A DNA stretch of 64,000 nt from MED-G105 sp039819085 (GCA_039819085.1 JBCBSQ010000006.1:62001-126000), one strand, 5' to 3'; positions 26,619 to 35,671 are shown, counted from the stretch's first letter. The notes: generated by a model not told the origin, from the sequence alone. A program made the numbers and translations.

Positions 26619-26700
26619 GGCGTCGTTGTCCTTCCAGCGTTGCTCCGCTGCTGCGCGGCGTGGTCTATTGCGCCAAATCTTGAGCGATGGCGAGTGAATT

Positions 26701-28101
26701 GTGGCGAAGTCCCCTGGCGATTTAGTCCGAGCCGCGCAAGCGCTGCATGCGGCCGGCAATCCGCTGGAGGCGGCTGAAGCGCTTGCAGCGGCGATCGAGC
26801 TCAATCCTGACGATCCCGTTCTCTATCACAACCTCGCCGCCACCCTCGGCGATGCGGGCCGCGCCGCAGCTGCGGTCGAGGCGTTGGAGACGGGCTTCAA
26901 GAAGGGTCTCGACGCGCCAGAGAGCCTGCTTGTTTACGCGCGCGCGCTTGCCGGAGACCATCGTTATGTCGAGGCTGCCGCGGCGTATGAACGGCTTCTT
27001 GGCCGCGCGCCAATCGATGAGACGGCGCACCGTGAACTCGCGCAGCTCGTCTGGATGCGCACGAATGATCGCAAACTGGCGTTCGCCGCACTGGATCAGG
27101 CGATAGCCAACAATCCGAACGCCTTCGGCCTATTCGTCCTGCGCGCCCAACTGCATGGGCAGACCGAAGATCCGGGCGGAGAATATCAACTTCTTTGCGC
27201 CGCGATCGACCGGTTCGGCCCACAGCCGATACTCGATTACGCCGCGTCGAAAGCGGCGCTTGCGTGCGGCGACGCGAAGGCCGGCCTTCTGCATGGGGAG
27301 CGCGTGGCGCGAAACGCGCCGAACGAAGAGCAGGCGCAGGCCGCCTATTGCGCGGCGTTGGTCGCCTCAGGTGATCTAAATCGCGCTCAAGACGTTCTTG
27401 ATGGGCTGAGGGCCCGCTTTCCAGACAATCAATACTATATCGCCCTGCAGACGACGCTTTGGCGGTTGGGCGATGATCCGCGCTGCGATGATCTCATGGA
27501 TTACGACGCGTTCGTTTTCCGCGCGCGGCTCGATACGCCAAAGGGCTGGCCGACGCTGGACGCCTATCTGGATGACCTCATCGCCGCGCTTGACGCGCGC
27601 CACGCGTTTAAGGCGCACCCATTTTTCCAGTCAGTGCGGCGCGGCAGCCAGATCGCCTCGATTACAGAAGCTGACGACGCGGCGATGCGCGCATTTCAAG
27701 AAGCGATTGAAGGGCCGAAACGCGCTTTCATTGGGTCCCTTGGCCAGGGCGCGGACCCCTTGCGTCGGCGCAATGCCGGCGATGGACGGCTGGTCGGCGC
27801 CTGGTCGATCCTGCTGCCGCCGAACGGATACCACGTTAACCATGTCCACCCGGAAGGCTGGATTTCGACGGCCTGTCATCTGCGGTTCGACGCCGAACCT
27901 GAAGATGAGCCGCATGCGGGTTGGTTGAAGTTTGGCGAGCCGGGGGTCCTGACCCCGACGCCGTTGCCGCCAGAGCGGTTCGTGGCGCCGGAGCGGGGCG
28001 TCCTCGTGATGTTCCCGTCCTACATGTGGCACGGCGTCGTCGCTTACTCTCGTGGGGGAAAAAGACTGACCGTGGCGGGCGACATCGTCCCGGCGGGATG
28101 A
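26701..28101 (+). CDS. TPR-repeat protein with C-terminal putative 2OG-Fe(II) oxygenase domain
   Basis: This is a 466-residue fusion. Residues 1 to about 270 are helical TPR-type repeats (AAQALHAAGNPLEAAEALAA, ALDQAIANNPNAFGLF). Residues about 350-466 match the 2OG-FeII_Oxy_5 type. The iron-site region HVNHVHPEGWIS is near residues 378-387, the distal His is in YMWHGV near 443, and the 2-oxoglutarate-binding Arg is in GGKRLTVAGD. It would hydroxylate a partner protein or peptide held by the repeats. It starts at GTG 26701. It is the first of three oxygenase-like genes around the TonB receptor. Confidence 0.85.
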   Translation: MAKSPGDLVRAAQALHAAGNPLEAAEALAAAIELNPDDPVLYHNLAATLGDAGRAAAAVEALETGFKKGLDAPESLLVYARALAGDHRYVEAAAAYERLLGRAPIDETAHRELAQLVWMRTNDRKLAFAALDQAIANNPNAFGLFVLRAQLHGQTEDPGGEYQLLCAAIDRFGPQPILDYAASKAALACGDAKAGLLHGERVARNAPNEEQAQAAYCAALVASGDLNRAQDVLDGLRARFPDNQYYIALQTTLWRLGDDPRCDDLMDYDAFVFRARLDTPKGWPTLDAYLDDLIAALDARHAFKAHPFFQSVRRGSQIASITEADDAAMRAFQEAIEGPKRAFIGSLGQGADPLRRRNAGDGRLVGAWSILLPPNGYHVNHVHPEGWISTACHLRFDAEPEDEPHAGWLKFGEPGVLTPTPLPPERFVAPERGVLVMFPSYMWHGVVAYSRGGKRLTVAGDIVPAG

Positions 28102-28479
28102 GGCCATCCCAGCCGCATGAGGCCGAATCTCGCCGTAAATGGCGCCGCGCTGCGGCCGGCGAAGCGCCTCGTCTGATCCGACTAGCCTGTACCGTTTAGC
28201 GCGCGCGAGACGCAGCTTCCGCGTAGTCCTGAAATCCGTCGTTAATGCAAGGGTAAGGTCGGTTAAGGGGACGTAAACAAATTTGTGTTCGTTAAGCCAC
28301 AGTCGTGACGAGAGTGTGACATGGCGGCGCTTGATTTGTTGACGTTATTGCAACGTGGACCCTAGCGTTCGGCAAGCCGGCAGATCGCGTCGGCGATCGC
28401 CGACCTCAATGGGATGGGGGGCGAGCCTTTCGCTGCGTTCAGGCGATTGGTTAATTCGTTAAATCGGAGGGATAGAATT
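28102..28479. promoter_or_regulatory. Upstream region of the TonB receptor gene
   Basis: This 378-bp gap has no gene. Its centre (28225-28300) is AT-rich and contains a perfect 10-bp palindrome ACAAATTTGT at 28277-28286, flanked by GTTAA words, a good operator candidate. A GTTG...CAAC inverted pair lies near 28338-28355. A strong GGAGG ribosome site is at 28466-28470, 9 nt before the ATG. No Fur box is obvious by eye. Confidence 0.4.
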
Positions 28480-31400
28480 ATGTCGACCAAGCGTCTTTCA
28501 AGGCGTTTCTTGCGCACGGCGCTCATGTCGGGGGTCGCCGCGGCCGTCTCCGCGCCGGCGTTCGCGCAAGACGAAGCCGAAGACACCATCATCGTTACCG
28601 GTTCTCGCCTGAACCAAGCCAACCTCACCTCGTCGAGCCCGGTCTTCCAGGTTGACGCCGGCGAAGTTGACACGCGAGGCACGGCGCGGATCGAAGACCT
28701 TATCAACATCCTGCCGCAGGTCATTCCGGCGCAGGGCTCAGGCCTCGCCAACGGCGCGTCGGGCACCTCATCGCTCGACCTTCGCGGCCTTGGCGCGACG
28801 CGGACCCTCGTTCTGTTGGACGGCAAGCGTCTGCCATTCGGTTCGCCGCAGTTCTCCGCGACCAACCTCGACCTCATCCCCGCTCAGCTGGTTGAGCGCG
28901 TCGACGTGGTGACGGGCGGCGGCTCGGCCGTTTACGGTTCGGACGCCATCGCCGGCGTTGTGAACTTCATCACCCGGAAGGATTTCGAAGGCATCGAGAT
29001 CGATGGCCAGGTCGGCTTCTTCCAGGATGGCAACGGCAACGACTTCGCCAACGAGCTTCTCGGCAATTTCGGCGTCGATCAGCCGGGCGCGCAGCTTGAC
29101 GGCCGCGGCGTCAACATTTCCGCTCTCTTCGGCGCCAACACCGCCGACGGCCGCGGCAATGTGACGGCGTTCATTCAGTACCAGGATCAGAATGAGATCC
29201 GCCAGGGTGAGCGGGATTACTCCGCGTGCGCCTTCGGCACCTCTTCAACTGACCCGCGCGCCGTTGGCGGCGTGACCTGCGCCGGCTCGTCGACCTTCCG
29301 TCGTCTCGGTCTTGCTGATGACAATGACGAGTTTTCGTCTGGCCTCTTCCTCGCCGACGACGGTTCGCTTGTGCCGTTTGACGGCAATCCGGATCAGTTG
29401 TTCAACTTCGCGCCGGACAACTTCATCCAGCGGAACAACGAGCGTTTCAACATCAACGCCTCGGCCCGCTACGAAGTGTTCGACAATGTCGAAGCCTTTG
29501 TTGACCTCGGTTACACCACGAACGAAACCGATTCGCAGATTGCGTTCTCGGGCACGTTCTTCCGTAACTTCCAGATCAACTGCGACAACCCGTTCCTTCA
29601 GGCGGGCGTTCCGGGCGGCGGCGACGTCGCGACTGAACTCCTTGAATGTACCCCGGATCAAATCGCATCAGGCGCCGACGTCAACTTTGGCGGCACGTCC
29701 GGTCCGGGCTTCCGGAACGTCAATGGCGATCCGCGTTCGTCGTTCATCGGCCTGCAGACCTTCCGCGCCGTCGGCGGCCTGCGTGGCGTGATCAACGACA
29801 ACTGGAGCTGGGAGACCTTCGGCCAGTTCTCGCGCACGACCCTCACGGACATCTCCACCGGCGACTTGAACTTCGCACGTCTTCAGGACGCGTTCTTCGT
29901 CGTCGACAATGGCAATGGTCCTGAGTGCCGTTCGGGCGCCGCGGGCTGTGTGCCGATCGACCTCTTTGGCTCCACGCTCACGGACGGCTCGCAGGCCATC
30001 CCGCGTGACGTGGCCATCGCCTCTCAGGGCACCGGCATCTCGGTCGGCTCGGTTGAGCAGATCGTTCTTGGCGGCACCATCGGCGGCGACACGGGCTTCG
30101 GCACGCCGTGGACCGACAACAACATTCAGACTCTGGTCGGCGTCGAGTATCGTCGCGACAGCCTCGAAAGCACGCCGGACGAGCTTTCGCAGATCCCGGG
30201 CGGCCTCGGCCTGACCGGCGTCGGCGGCGGCACCCTGCCGGTTTCGGGTGAAGTCGAAGTGGCGGAAGTCTTCTTCGAAACGCAGATCCCGATCGTTGAG
30301 GGACGTCAGTTCTTCGAAGAGCTCTCCATCAACGGCGCGTTCCGTTTCTCCGACTACTCGACGGACGGCAATGGCGTTGCAAACTCGTTCAACGCCGAAA
30401 CGTTCGCCGCGGGCATCGCATGGGCCCCGGTTGAGGACATCCGCTTCCGCGGCCAGTTCCAGCGAGCCATTCGCGCGCCGAACGTTATCAACCTGTTCAC
30501 GGGTCAGAACACCGGCCTCTTCAATGGCACCGACCCGTGCTCGAACCTCGCCTCGAATGGCGGTATGCCGACGGCGACAGCCGCCGCTTGCGCCAACACC
30601 GGCGTTACGGCCGGCCAGTTCGGCAATCTGCCGGACAACCCGGCTGGCCAGCTGAACCAGGTGACGGGCGGCAACCCGTTCCTGACGGCCGAAAGCGCGG
30701 ACACCTATACGTTCGGCGTCATCTTCCAGCCGCGCTGGCTTGATGGCTTCAACCTGGCCGTCGACTACTATGACATCTCGATCGACGACGCGATCGGGAC
30801 GGTGCCGGCGAACACGTCACTGTCGCAGTGCCTTAACACGGGCAACCCGACGTTCTGTCAGAACGTCGTTCGCGACCAGGACGGTTCGCTCTTCGCCAGC
30901 CCGGTTCCGCCGGCAGGCTCAGCGTTCCAGTTCGCGGGCGTCCAGGCGACGAACGCGAACATCGCGAACATCTCCACCCGCGGCATCGACTTGAACGCGC
31001 GGTACGGTATGGATGTCGGCAGCTACGGTTCGTTGTCGTTCGACTATGTCGGCACCTATGTGATGGAGTACTCCTTCACGCCGGTTCCGGGCGTTACCGA
31101 CCAGCTTGACTGCGAAGGCCTCTATCGCAGCCCATGCGAAGGCGGTCCGCTTCCGGAGTATCGCCATCGCCTCCTGACCACCTGGCAGACGCCGTGGAAC
31201 ATCGATGCGCTCCTCACCTGGCGCCACATCGGCAGCACGCAGTTCGAAGAAGCTGCGGTTGGCGGTTCGGCGTCTGCGGGCGGCGCGTTCCAGACCACGG
31301 GCAACATCCTCGACGACTTCCTGGATGCTGCGAACTACGTCGACCTCGCCCTTCGTTGGCAGGTTCGGGAGAACTTCTCCATGCGCGCCGGCGTCAACAA

Positions 31401-31527
31401 CATTCTCGGCCGCGATCCGGAGCTCTCCACCGAAGCCGGCACGGCTCCGGGTAACGGCGACACCTTCCCGCAGTTCTACGATCCGGCGGGCCGGTTCATC
31501 TTCGTCGGCTTCAACTGGAGCCTCTAA
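28480..31527 (+). CDS. TonB-dependent outer-membrane receptor
   Basis: This is a 1015-residue receptor that imports a large substrate with energy from TonB. The signal peptide is residues 1-29 (cut after APAFA), the TonB box DTIIVTG is near 35-41, and the plug domain (about 45-190) contains LRGLGATRTLVLLDGKRLPFG and GGGSAVYGSDAIAGVVNFIT. A long beta-barrel follows, ending in an aromatic strand (FIFVGFNWSL). Paired Cys in several surface loops suggest disulfides. This is the class common in Caulobacter and sphingomonads for sugars, peptides or aromatics, not a classical siderophore receptor. It has a good RBS and a strong terminator; codon use looks highly optimised, so it may be abundant. Confidence 0.95.
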   Translation: MSTKRLSRRFLRTALMSGVAAAVSAPAFAQDEAEDTIIVTGSRLNQANLTSSSPVFQVDAGEVDTRGTARIEDLINILPQVIPAQGSGLANGASGTSSLDLRGLGATRTLVLLDGKRLPFGSPQFSATNLDLIPAQLVERVDVVTGGGSAVYGSDAIAGVVNFITRKDFEGIEIDGQVGFFQDGNGNDFANELLGNFGVDQPGAQLDGRGVNISALFGANTADGRGNVTAFIQYQDQNEIRQGERDYSACAFGTSSTDPRAVGGVTCAGSSTFRRLGLADDNDEFSSGLFLADDGSLVPFDGNPDQLFNFAPDNFIQRNNERFNINASARYEVFDNVEAFVDLGYTTNETDSQIAFSGTFFRNFQINCDNPFLQAGVPGGGDVATELLECTPDQIASGADVNFGGTSGPGFRNVNGDPRSSFIGLQTFRAVGGLRGVINDNWSWETFGQFSRTTLTDISTGDLNFARLQDAFFVVDNGNGPECRSGAAGCVPIDLFGSTLTDGSQAIPRDVAIASQGTGISVGSVEQIVLGGTIGGDTGFGTPWTDNNIQTLVGVEYRRDSLESTPDELSQIPGGLGLTGVGGGTLPVSGEVEVAEVFFETQIPIVEGRQFFEELSINGAFRFSDYSTDGNGVANSFNAETFAAGIAWAPVEDIRFRGQFQRAIRAPNVINLFTGQNTGLFNGTDPCSNLASNGGMPTATAAACANTGVTAGQFGNLPDNPAGQLNQVTGGNPFLTAESADTYTFGVIFQPRWLDGFNLAVDYYDISIDDAIGTVPANTSLSQCLNTGNPTFCQNVVRDQDGSLFASPVPPAGSAFQFAGVQATNANIANISTRGIDLNARYGMDVGSYGSLSFDYVGTYVMEYSFTPVPGVTDQLDCEGLYRSPCEGGPLPEYRHRLLTTWQTPWNIDALLTWRHIGSTQFEEAAVGGSASAGGAFQTTGNILDDFLDAANYVDLALRWQVRENFSMRAGVNNILGRDPELSTEAGTAPGNGDTFPQFYDPAGRFIFVGFNWSL

Positions 31528-31571
31528 GCGAAGACAAACTGATCATGGAGGCGAATGTCTCCTGAGCAATT

Positions 31572-31601
31572 GCGCCGCGGACCTTGGTCCGCGGCGTTTT
31601 T
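31572..31601 (+). terminator. Rho-independent terminator of the TonB receptor gene
   Basis: A perfect 11-bp GC-rich stem (31573-31583 with 31586-31596) with a 2-nt loop is followed immediately by five T. It lies 45 bp after the receptor stop codon. This is the strongest intrinsic terminator in the window. Confidence 0.92.
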
Positions 31602-31762
31602 GTTGAGGCGCTCAGCTGTTTGCGAGTCCCGTCCCGCCGCGCGATGAGTCCGCGGGACAGCGCTTCACAATTCCCCATCGGCGGCTTTAGTGTTGGAGGC
31701 TGGATTTTTGAGTTTGCGCGCGCCTGGCGATGTCGCTCGACATGCGCGGGACGGGAGTGGAA

Positions 31763-32392
31763 ATGGCCGCGACGACGGTAAAGCCCTGCTTGATCAGCGG
31801 AATCTGGATCTGTGCGGCAGGCTCGCTTGGGGCGGCGTCGGTCACGGCGGCGAACGCCTCGCAGCTTGGCGTGTTGGAATGCCGCGCCATTCAGTCAGAC
31901 GCCGATCGGCTGCGTTGTTACGATGACGTCGCGGCGAGGTTGGCGAGCGAGACGAAGCCCCCGGCCGAACAGGGTGACGTTGATACGGGGATTGTCGCGC
32001 GCGCGCCCGCAGGCGAAGCCGCGCAGCCGACTGACGCAACCCGCCCAATAGCCGAAGCGACCGCAGCTGAGACATCGGCCGCAGCGGCGCCTGAGGCGGA
32101 GGGTTTTGGCGCTGAGGATCTACGCGCGCAGGCCCCCCGCGAAAAGAAGGCGCAGAAGGATCGCGTCCTTGTCGCTGGCGTCGTGGACGTCGCAAAAAAC
32201 GGCCGCGGCAAGTACCTGATCATCCTCGATAATGGCCAGGTCTGGCGGCAACTGAAGGCCGACACCAACAATTTGCTGGTTCCCAAGAACCTTGAAGATG
32301 AGACCGCCAGGATCCGCCGCAAGTCGATGGGAAGCCACATCCTGTCCCTGTCGTCCGGACGGCGTTCGATCCGGGTGGAGAGGATCAAGTAA
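31763..32392 (+). CDS. Secreted protein of unknown function with N-terminal Cys-pair motif
   Basis: This is a 209-residue protein. A signal peptide (about residues 1-32) is followed by LECRAIQSDADRLRCYDDVA, with Cys40 and Cys52 probably disulfide-bonded. Such a C-x11-C motif with RLxCYD recurs at the start of many periplasmic proteins of alphaproteobacteria. A low-complexity Ala/Glu/Pro linker (about 65-130) leads to a small beta-rich domain (GKYLIILDNGQVWRQL, GSHILSLSSGRRSIRVERI). Function is unknown. The ATG at 31763 is favoured over one at 31730 because it puts the signal peptide at the N-terminus. Confidence 0.7.
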   Translation: MAATTVKPCLISGIWICAAGSLGAASVTAANASQLGVLECRAIQSDADRLRCYDDVAARLASETKPPAEQGDVDTGIVARAPAGEAAQPTDATRPIAEATAAETSAAAAPEAEGFGAEDLRAQAPREKKAQKDRVLVAGVVDVAKNGRGKYLIILDNGQVWRQLKADTNNLLVPKNLEDETARIRRKSMGSHILSLSSGRRSIRVERIK

Positions 32393-32463
32393 CGCCCTCA
32401 GCGTCGGGCGCCGGACGCAGAGATTGACACAGCAGGGGGTCGAAACGCCAAGTTCGACGAGGC

Positions 32464-33459
32464 CTAACTCGCAGCGCCCGCCTGAAAGTCAGCCACCGCC
32501 TGAAAGACAATCTCTATAAATCTGCGCTCATCCGCAGTGATTTCCGGACGCCAGATGTCGAAAAGAAGAATAATTCTTTCTACGGATGAATTATTCCACG
32601 CTTCGTGCTCAATCGAGTCGTCGAAGATCAGCATCTCGCCCTCGCGCCAGGGCCTGGTTTGCGAGCCGACCCGGATTGCGCAGTCGTCGGCAATTGCGAT
32701 CGGCAAATGGCAGATGAGGCGCGTGTTGACGAGGCCGTGATGCGGGGGAATGCGCGCGCCGGGGGTCAACCGGGAGAACAACGCAATAGGCGAGAGTGTC
32801 TGGACGCCCGGCTGCGGCGCGCGGGCCAACGCCTCCATCGTCGCAGGAAAATGCGGCACGGTCTTCGGGTTGGCGACGCCGTCTTTGAACAGATGAATGG
32901 CGCCCCAATCGAGGTTGCCGGTAAGGTCGCTTGTGCTGGCCGTTGCGCTTTGATGGGTGGCTGGAACATATGGTTCGAAGGCGTCATTCTCTTCAGAGAG
33001 AAACGCGAACAACTCATCGCGAATGGCGGGAGCGCATTTCACAATGTCTCGCGTCCAGTCAAAACCCTCCGGCTCGTAGAATTCGATTTGCGGCAGCTCC
33101 GGAAAGTAGAATTTCTCTGGCTGCTGAAAATAGAGCGCGCGCTGACCTAACAGCAGATCGATCGCACGGGCCGCCCGGGATGGGCCGGCTGGGCCTTGCT
33201 GGCTGTCGATAGGCTGTTCGATGTCGCTCAGGCGCGAGCGAAGGTAGCGGTCCATCGATCCGCTGATCTTCGCGAGCGTCGCGCGCGCTTCGACGACCCG
33301 GGCTCGGGTCTGGGGCGGCAATTGAGGGTCCGGCGGCGCGGCGTTGACCGCCTTTGCGATCAAGGTCGCCGCTTCGGCGGTCTTTCCCTCACTCAGTAGC
33401 CCCGAGGCCGTCTCCAGCTTCGAAAGCCAGTCGGCGTTGGCGCCGTCATCGGAATTCAT
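32464..33459 (-). CDS. Aspartyl/asparaginyl beta-hydroxylase family oxygenase
   Basis: This is a 331-residue protein. Residues 1-110 are helical and repeat-like (LSEGKTAEAATLIAKAVN). The catalytic domain (about 150-320) shows the AspH signature: PPHHGLVNTRLICHLPI with the first iron His and 2OG Arg, then GEMLIFDDSIEHEAWNNSS with the second iron His. VERIILLFDIWRPEIT completes it. Eukaryotic AspH hydroxylates Asp/Asn in EGF-like domains; bacterial members act on peptides, amino acids or lipids. It starts at ATG 33459, or TTG 33462. It faces the TonB receptor neighbourhood from the opposite strand. Confidence 0.9.
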   Translation of the reverse strand: MNSDDGANADWLSKLETASGLLSEGKTAEAATLIAKAVNAAPPDPQLPPQTRARVVEARATLAKISGSMDRYLRSRLSDIEQPIDSQQGPAGPSRAARAIDLLLGQRALYFQQPEKFYFPELPQIEFYEPEGFDWTRDIVKCAPAIRDELFAFLSEENDAFEPYVPATHQSATASTSDLTGNLDWGAIHLFKDGVANPKTVPHFPATMEALARAPQPGVQTLSPIALFSRLTPGARIPPHHGLVNTRLICHLPIAIADDCAIRVGSQTRPWREGEMLIFDDSIEHEAWNNSSVERIILLFDIWRPEITADERRFIEIVFQAVADFQAGAAS

Positions 33460-33775
33460 CAAAGCGCGTCCGTCTCAATTCACCCATTCCGTGCGAGGTC
33501 AATTCGCCGCCGGGCCATATGAAAGGGCCCTGACCCGCCTCTGTTTCAGTGATGCAGGGGATCGAAAGCGGCGTCAAACTAACGCTTCCGGCCTGCGCCT
33601 TCCCAGGAGCGGCTGCCGCCGGCGTCGCCGCGACCGATTCCGATTGTTTTGGCGATTTCTTCTATTGGTTTCTTTCAGGGCATGTCGAAGGAGGCTTTAG
33701 GAGATCGTTAGCCGGAGTTTGCGAAATGTTGAAGGTGAGGCTACGGTTCACCTTCCGTTGAATGGGGCAAGTGAA
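33460..33775. other. Intergenic region with stem-loop before the lipoprotein gene
   Basis: This 316-bp divergent gap separates the AspH-like gene from the small lipoprotein gene. It includes a perfect 8-bp inverted repeat (33731-33738 with 33748-33755, 9-nt loop) ending 20 bp before the lipoprotein ATG, so it would lie in the mRNA leader. A 70-codon frame (33549-33761) shows no recognisable protein pattern. Confidence 0.4.
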
Positions 33776-34108
33776 ATGAGAATTCCTGTAATATTTGCTG
33801 CGGCCGCTTTCGGTCTCGGCGCCTGCGCGGCGACCACCGACGACAAACCGAAGATCACCGCTTATTCAAAAGGCGCCCCGGAGAATGTCGCGGTTGCGTC
33901 TGTTGATGGCGAGGTCACCGATCAGAACGCCGATGCGGGCGACAGCAATCGCAAGATCTGTAAGCGGCAGGTTGTGACCGGCACGCGATTCGCCCGCATG
34001 CGGTGCTTCACTGTGGCGGAATGGAAAGAGCAGCAACGCGCGGGCCGGGAAGGGCTCGAAATGGTGCAGCAGCGCGCCCTGAATGGCGACGTCCGCCCCG
34101 GCGGCTGA
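33776..34108 (+). CDS. Small lipoprotein, C-x-R...TG-S/T-R...C family
   Basis: This is a 110-residue protein with a lipoprotein signal (IFAAAAFGLGAC; lipobox LGAC, lipidated Cys17). The mature part contains ICKRQVVTGTRFARMRCFT followed by VAEWKEQQRAGREGLE, a two-Cys motif recurring in small alphaproteobacterial envelope proteins of unknown role. It is probably anchored in the outer or inner membrane facing the periplasm. The start at 33776 is chosen for the lipobox; an upstream ATG at 33719 would spoil it. A hairpin ends the transcript. Confidence 0.72.
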   Translation: MRIPVIFAAAAFGLGACAATTDDKPKITAYSKGAPENVAVASVDGEVTDQNADAGDSNRKICKRQVVTGTRFARMRCFTVAEWKEQQRAGREGLEMVQQRALNGDVRPGG

Positions 34109-34238
34109 TTTCGGGCTCCTAAAAGGCGCTGACGGCGAAGGCGCGGCGTCGCGGCTCGCCGCCGCCGCCCGGAGAGCCCCAGTTCTTTCGGTCGAGAGCC
34201 AGTCTGCGCTGGCGCCATTCGACGAGATCCTGAATACC

Positions 34239-34270
34239 GAAGCCGCCGACCTTTCTGGTTCGGCGGCTTC
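34239..34270. terminator. Bidirectional stem-loop between convergent genes
   Basis: A perfect 11-bp inverted repeat (34239-34249 with 34260-34270) with a 10-nt loop lies between the lipoprotein gene and the convergent 2OG oxygenase gene. A short AT-rich tail follows on the plus side. It probably terminates one or both transcripts. Confidence 0.65.
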
Positions 34271-34301
34271 AATTCTTCTACGTTCCACACATCCCGACGC
34301 G

Positions 34302-34991
34302 TCAAAGCCGCCATGTCTTAGCCGTCGCCGGCTGAGGCGACGGCTGCTCGACCTCTTCCTCTTCAATCGTGACGTTCATGCTGAACGAGCGCCGCTCGCC
34401 TTTTGATTTGAAGGGATAGACGCAATGAAACATATAGGACGGGAAGATCCAGAAATCGCCGACCCTTGGCTTCACCATGAAGTTGCATACGGAATAATGG
34501 ACATCCGTTCCGTGGGCGAACTGTAGGTGCCCGTGACTCGGATGGTGGTCCTGATAATCCTCCGCCCATTCCTCTTCAATGCCATCCGGCAGCATCAAAT
34601 AGCCAACGCATGACAACGCGCACTGGGTATGGATGTGCAAGGGGTTATATTCGTTTTCAAACTGGCGAATGAACCAGCCGGACATGACGTCCAGCGCGTA
34701 TTTTTTCGTCGTATGGTCATAATCGCCGAAGGCGCATCGCGTTTTCGCGCGCGCATGATACTCGATCAGCATCTGGCCGAGGCCGCGGGCCGCGAGATTG
34801 ATAAGGTTCTGGTCGAAGCGAAGCTCCTGACGAACCTTTCCAACGAGATGGTCGGAATGATCCTCCAGCCGATCGCTCATGGCCCCGTTCAGCGCATCGA
34901 CGAGCTCCGGCGGCATCCGATAGTAGCCGAGCATCGGGCCGAATGGCGTGAAGAACTCCTTGCCCTGTTTAGGCGTGTAGATGGATGACAT
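34302..34991 (-). CDS. Putative 2OG-Fe(II) oxygenase (TIGR02466-like)
   Basis: This is a 229-residue protein. The likely iron site is NPLHIHTQCALSCVGYLMLP (H-x-H) with a distal His in FPSYMFHCVYPF, and the 2-oxoglutarate Arg is in KGERRSFSMNVTI. The N-terminus IYTPKQGKEFFTPFGPMLGYY is typical of the family. The substrate is unknown. The start at 34991 avoids overlap with ahpD; longer versions have a non-family Arg-rich leader. It ends in a Pro/Gln/Ala tail. It is the third oxygenase-like gene within 8 kb. Confidence 0.82.
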   Translation of the reverse strand: MSSIYTPKQGKEFFTPFGPMLGYYRMPPELVDALNGAMSDRLEDHSDHLVGKVRQELRFDQNLINLAARGLGQMLIEYHARAKTRCAFGDYDHTTKKYALDVMSGWFIRQFENEYNPLHIHTQCALSCVGYLMLPDGIEEEWAEDYQDHHPSHGHLQFAHGTDVHYSVCNFMVKPRVGDFWIFPSYMFHCVYPFKSKGERRSFSMNVTIEEEEVEQPSPQPATAKTWRL

Positions 34992-35140
34992 GGCGGGCCC
35001 TTCGGTGTCGATCGCCCTCAGGAGAAGTTGAGAGCGTGAAGGAGTGTCTACGCCTTTTCGCCGTGGCGGCCAAACCGCCAAGCGGTCGAACGATCGGCGC
35101 TCCGGCGCGTCCTGCGTCCCCGCGCCGGCGGCGGTCGCCT

Positions 35141-35671
35141 TCAGCCTAGCGCGGCTTCTCCGTCGAGGGTCGCGGCGGCGGCGTGCACGACTGAGGCGAT
35201 GCGAAGCGCCGCCTGGATTTGCTCCGTCGTCAAACCAGCGTTCCGCACGACCTTTTCGTGGGCGTCGAGGCACATGCCGCAGCCATTGACCGCGGACGCA
35301 GCGAGCGACCAGAGTTCGAAATCGACTTTGTCGACGCCGGGATTGCCGATCACGTTCATGCGCAGCCTCGCTGGCAGATTGGCGTAGTCGTCCGACGTCA
35401 TCAGATGCGTCGCGCGGTAGTAGACATTGTTCATGCCCATGATCGCCGCCGCGGACTTAGAAGCCTGAAACGCCTCCGGCGAAAGCTTTTCTTGCGCTTC
35501 GCCGGCGATTTCATGAATGACGACCGCGTTTCGCGAGGCGAGGGCGGAGGTCAGGAATGCGCCCCATTTCTGTTGATCCGTCAACGATGTTTCGCTCGCC
35601 AACGATCCAAGATTGAGACGTATGTCCTTGGCGTAGTCGGGGATGCGGTCGCGTAGCGCGTCAACGCCCAT
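35141..35671 (-). CDS. ahpD: Alkyl hydroperoxidase AhpD
   Basis: This is a 176-residue member of the carboxymuconolactone decarboxylase fold. The redox motif is C131-G-M-C134-x-x-x-H138 (NGCGMCLDAHEK), matching Mycobacterium AhpD in position and surroundings. AhpD re-reduces AhpC using electrons from the lipoamide/dihydrolipoamide dehydrogenase system in place of AhpF. An excellent RBS (AGGAGG) lies 7 nt before the ATG. It follows ahpC by 104 bp across a strong stem-loop and is probably co-regulated by OxyR. Confidence 0.93.
   Translation of the reverse strand: MGVDALRDRIPDYAKDIRLNLGSLASETSLTDQQKWGAFLTSALASRNAVVIHEIAGEAQEKLSPEAFQASKSAAAIMGMNNVYYRATHLMTSDDYANLPARLRMNVIGNPGVDKVDFELWSLAASAVNGCGMCLDAHEKVVRNAGLTTEQIQAALRIASVVHAAAATLDGEAALG

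Noticed and set aside
33549..33761. 70-codon plus-strand frame before the lipoprotein
   Set aside because: No homology pattern, and it would include the leader hairpin and run past the better-supported lipoprotein promoter area.
34992..35273. N-terminal extension of the 2OG oxygenase
   Set aside because: Arg-rich, overlaps ahpD in another frame and is absent from the family; the start at 34991 is better.
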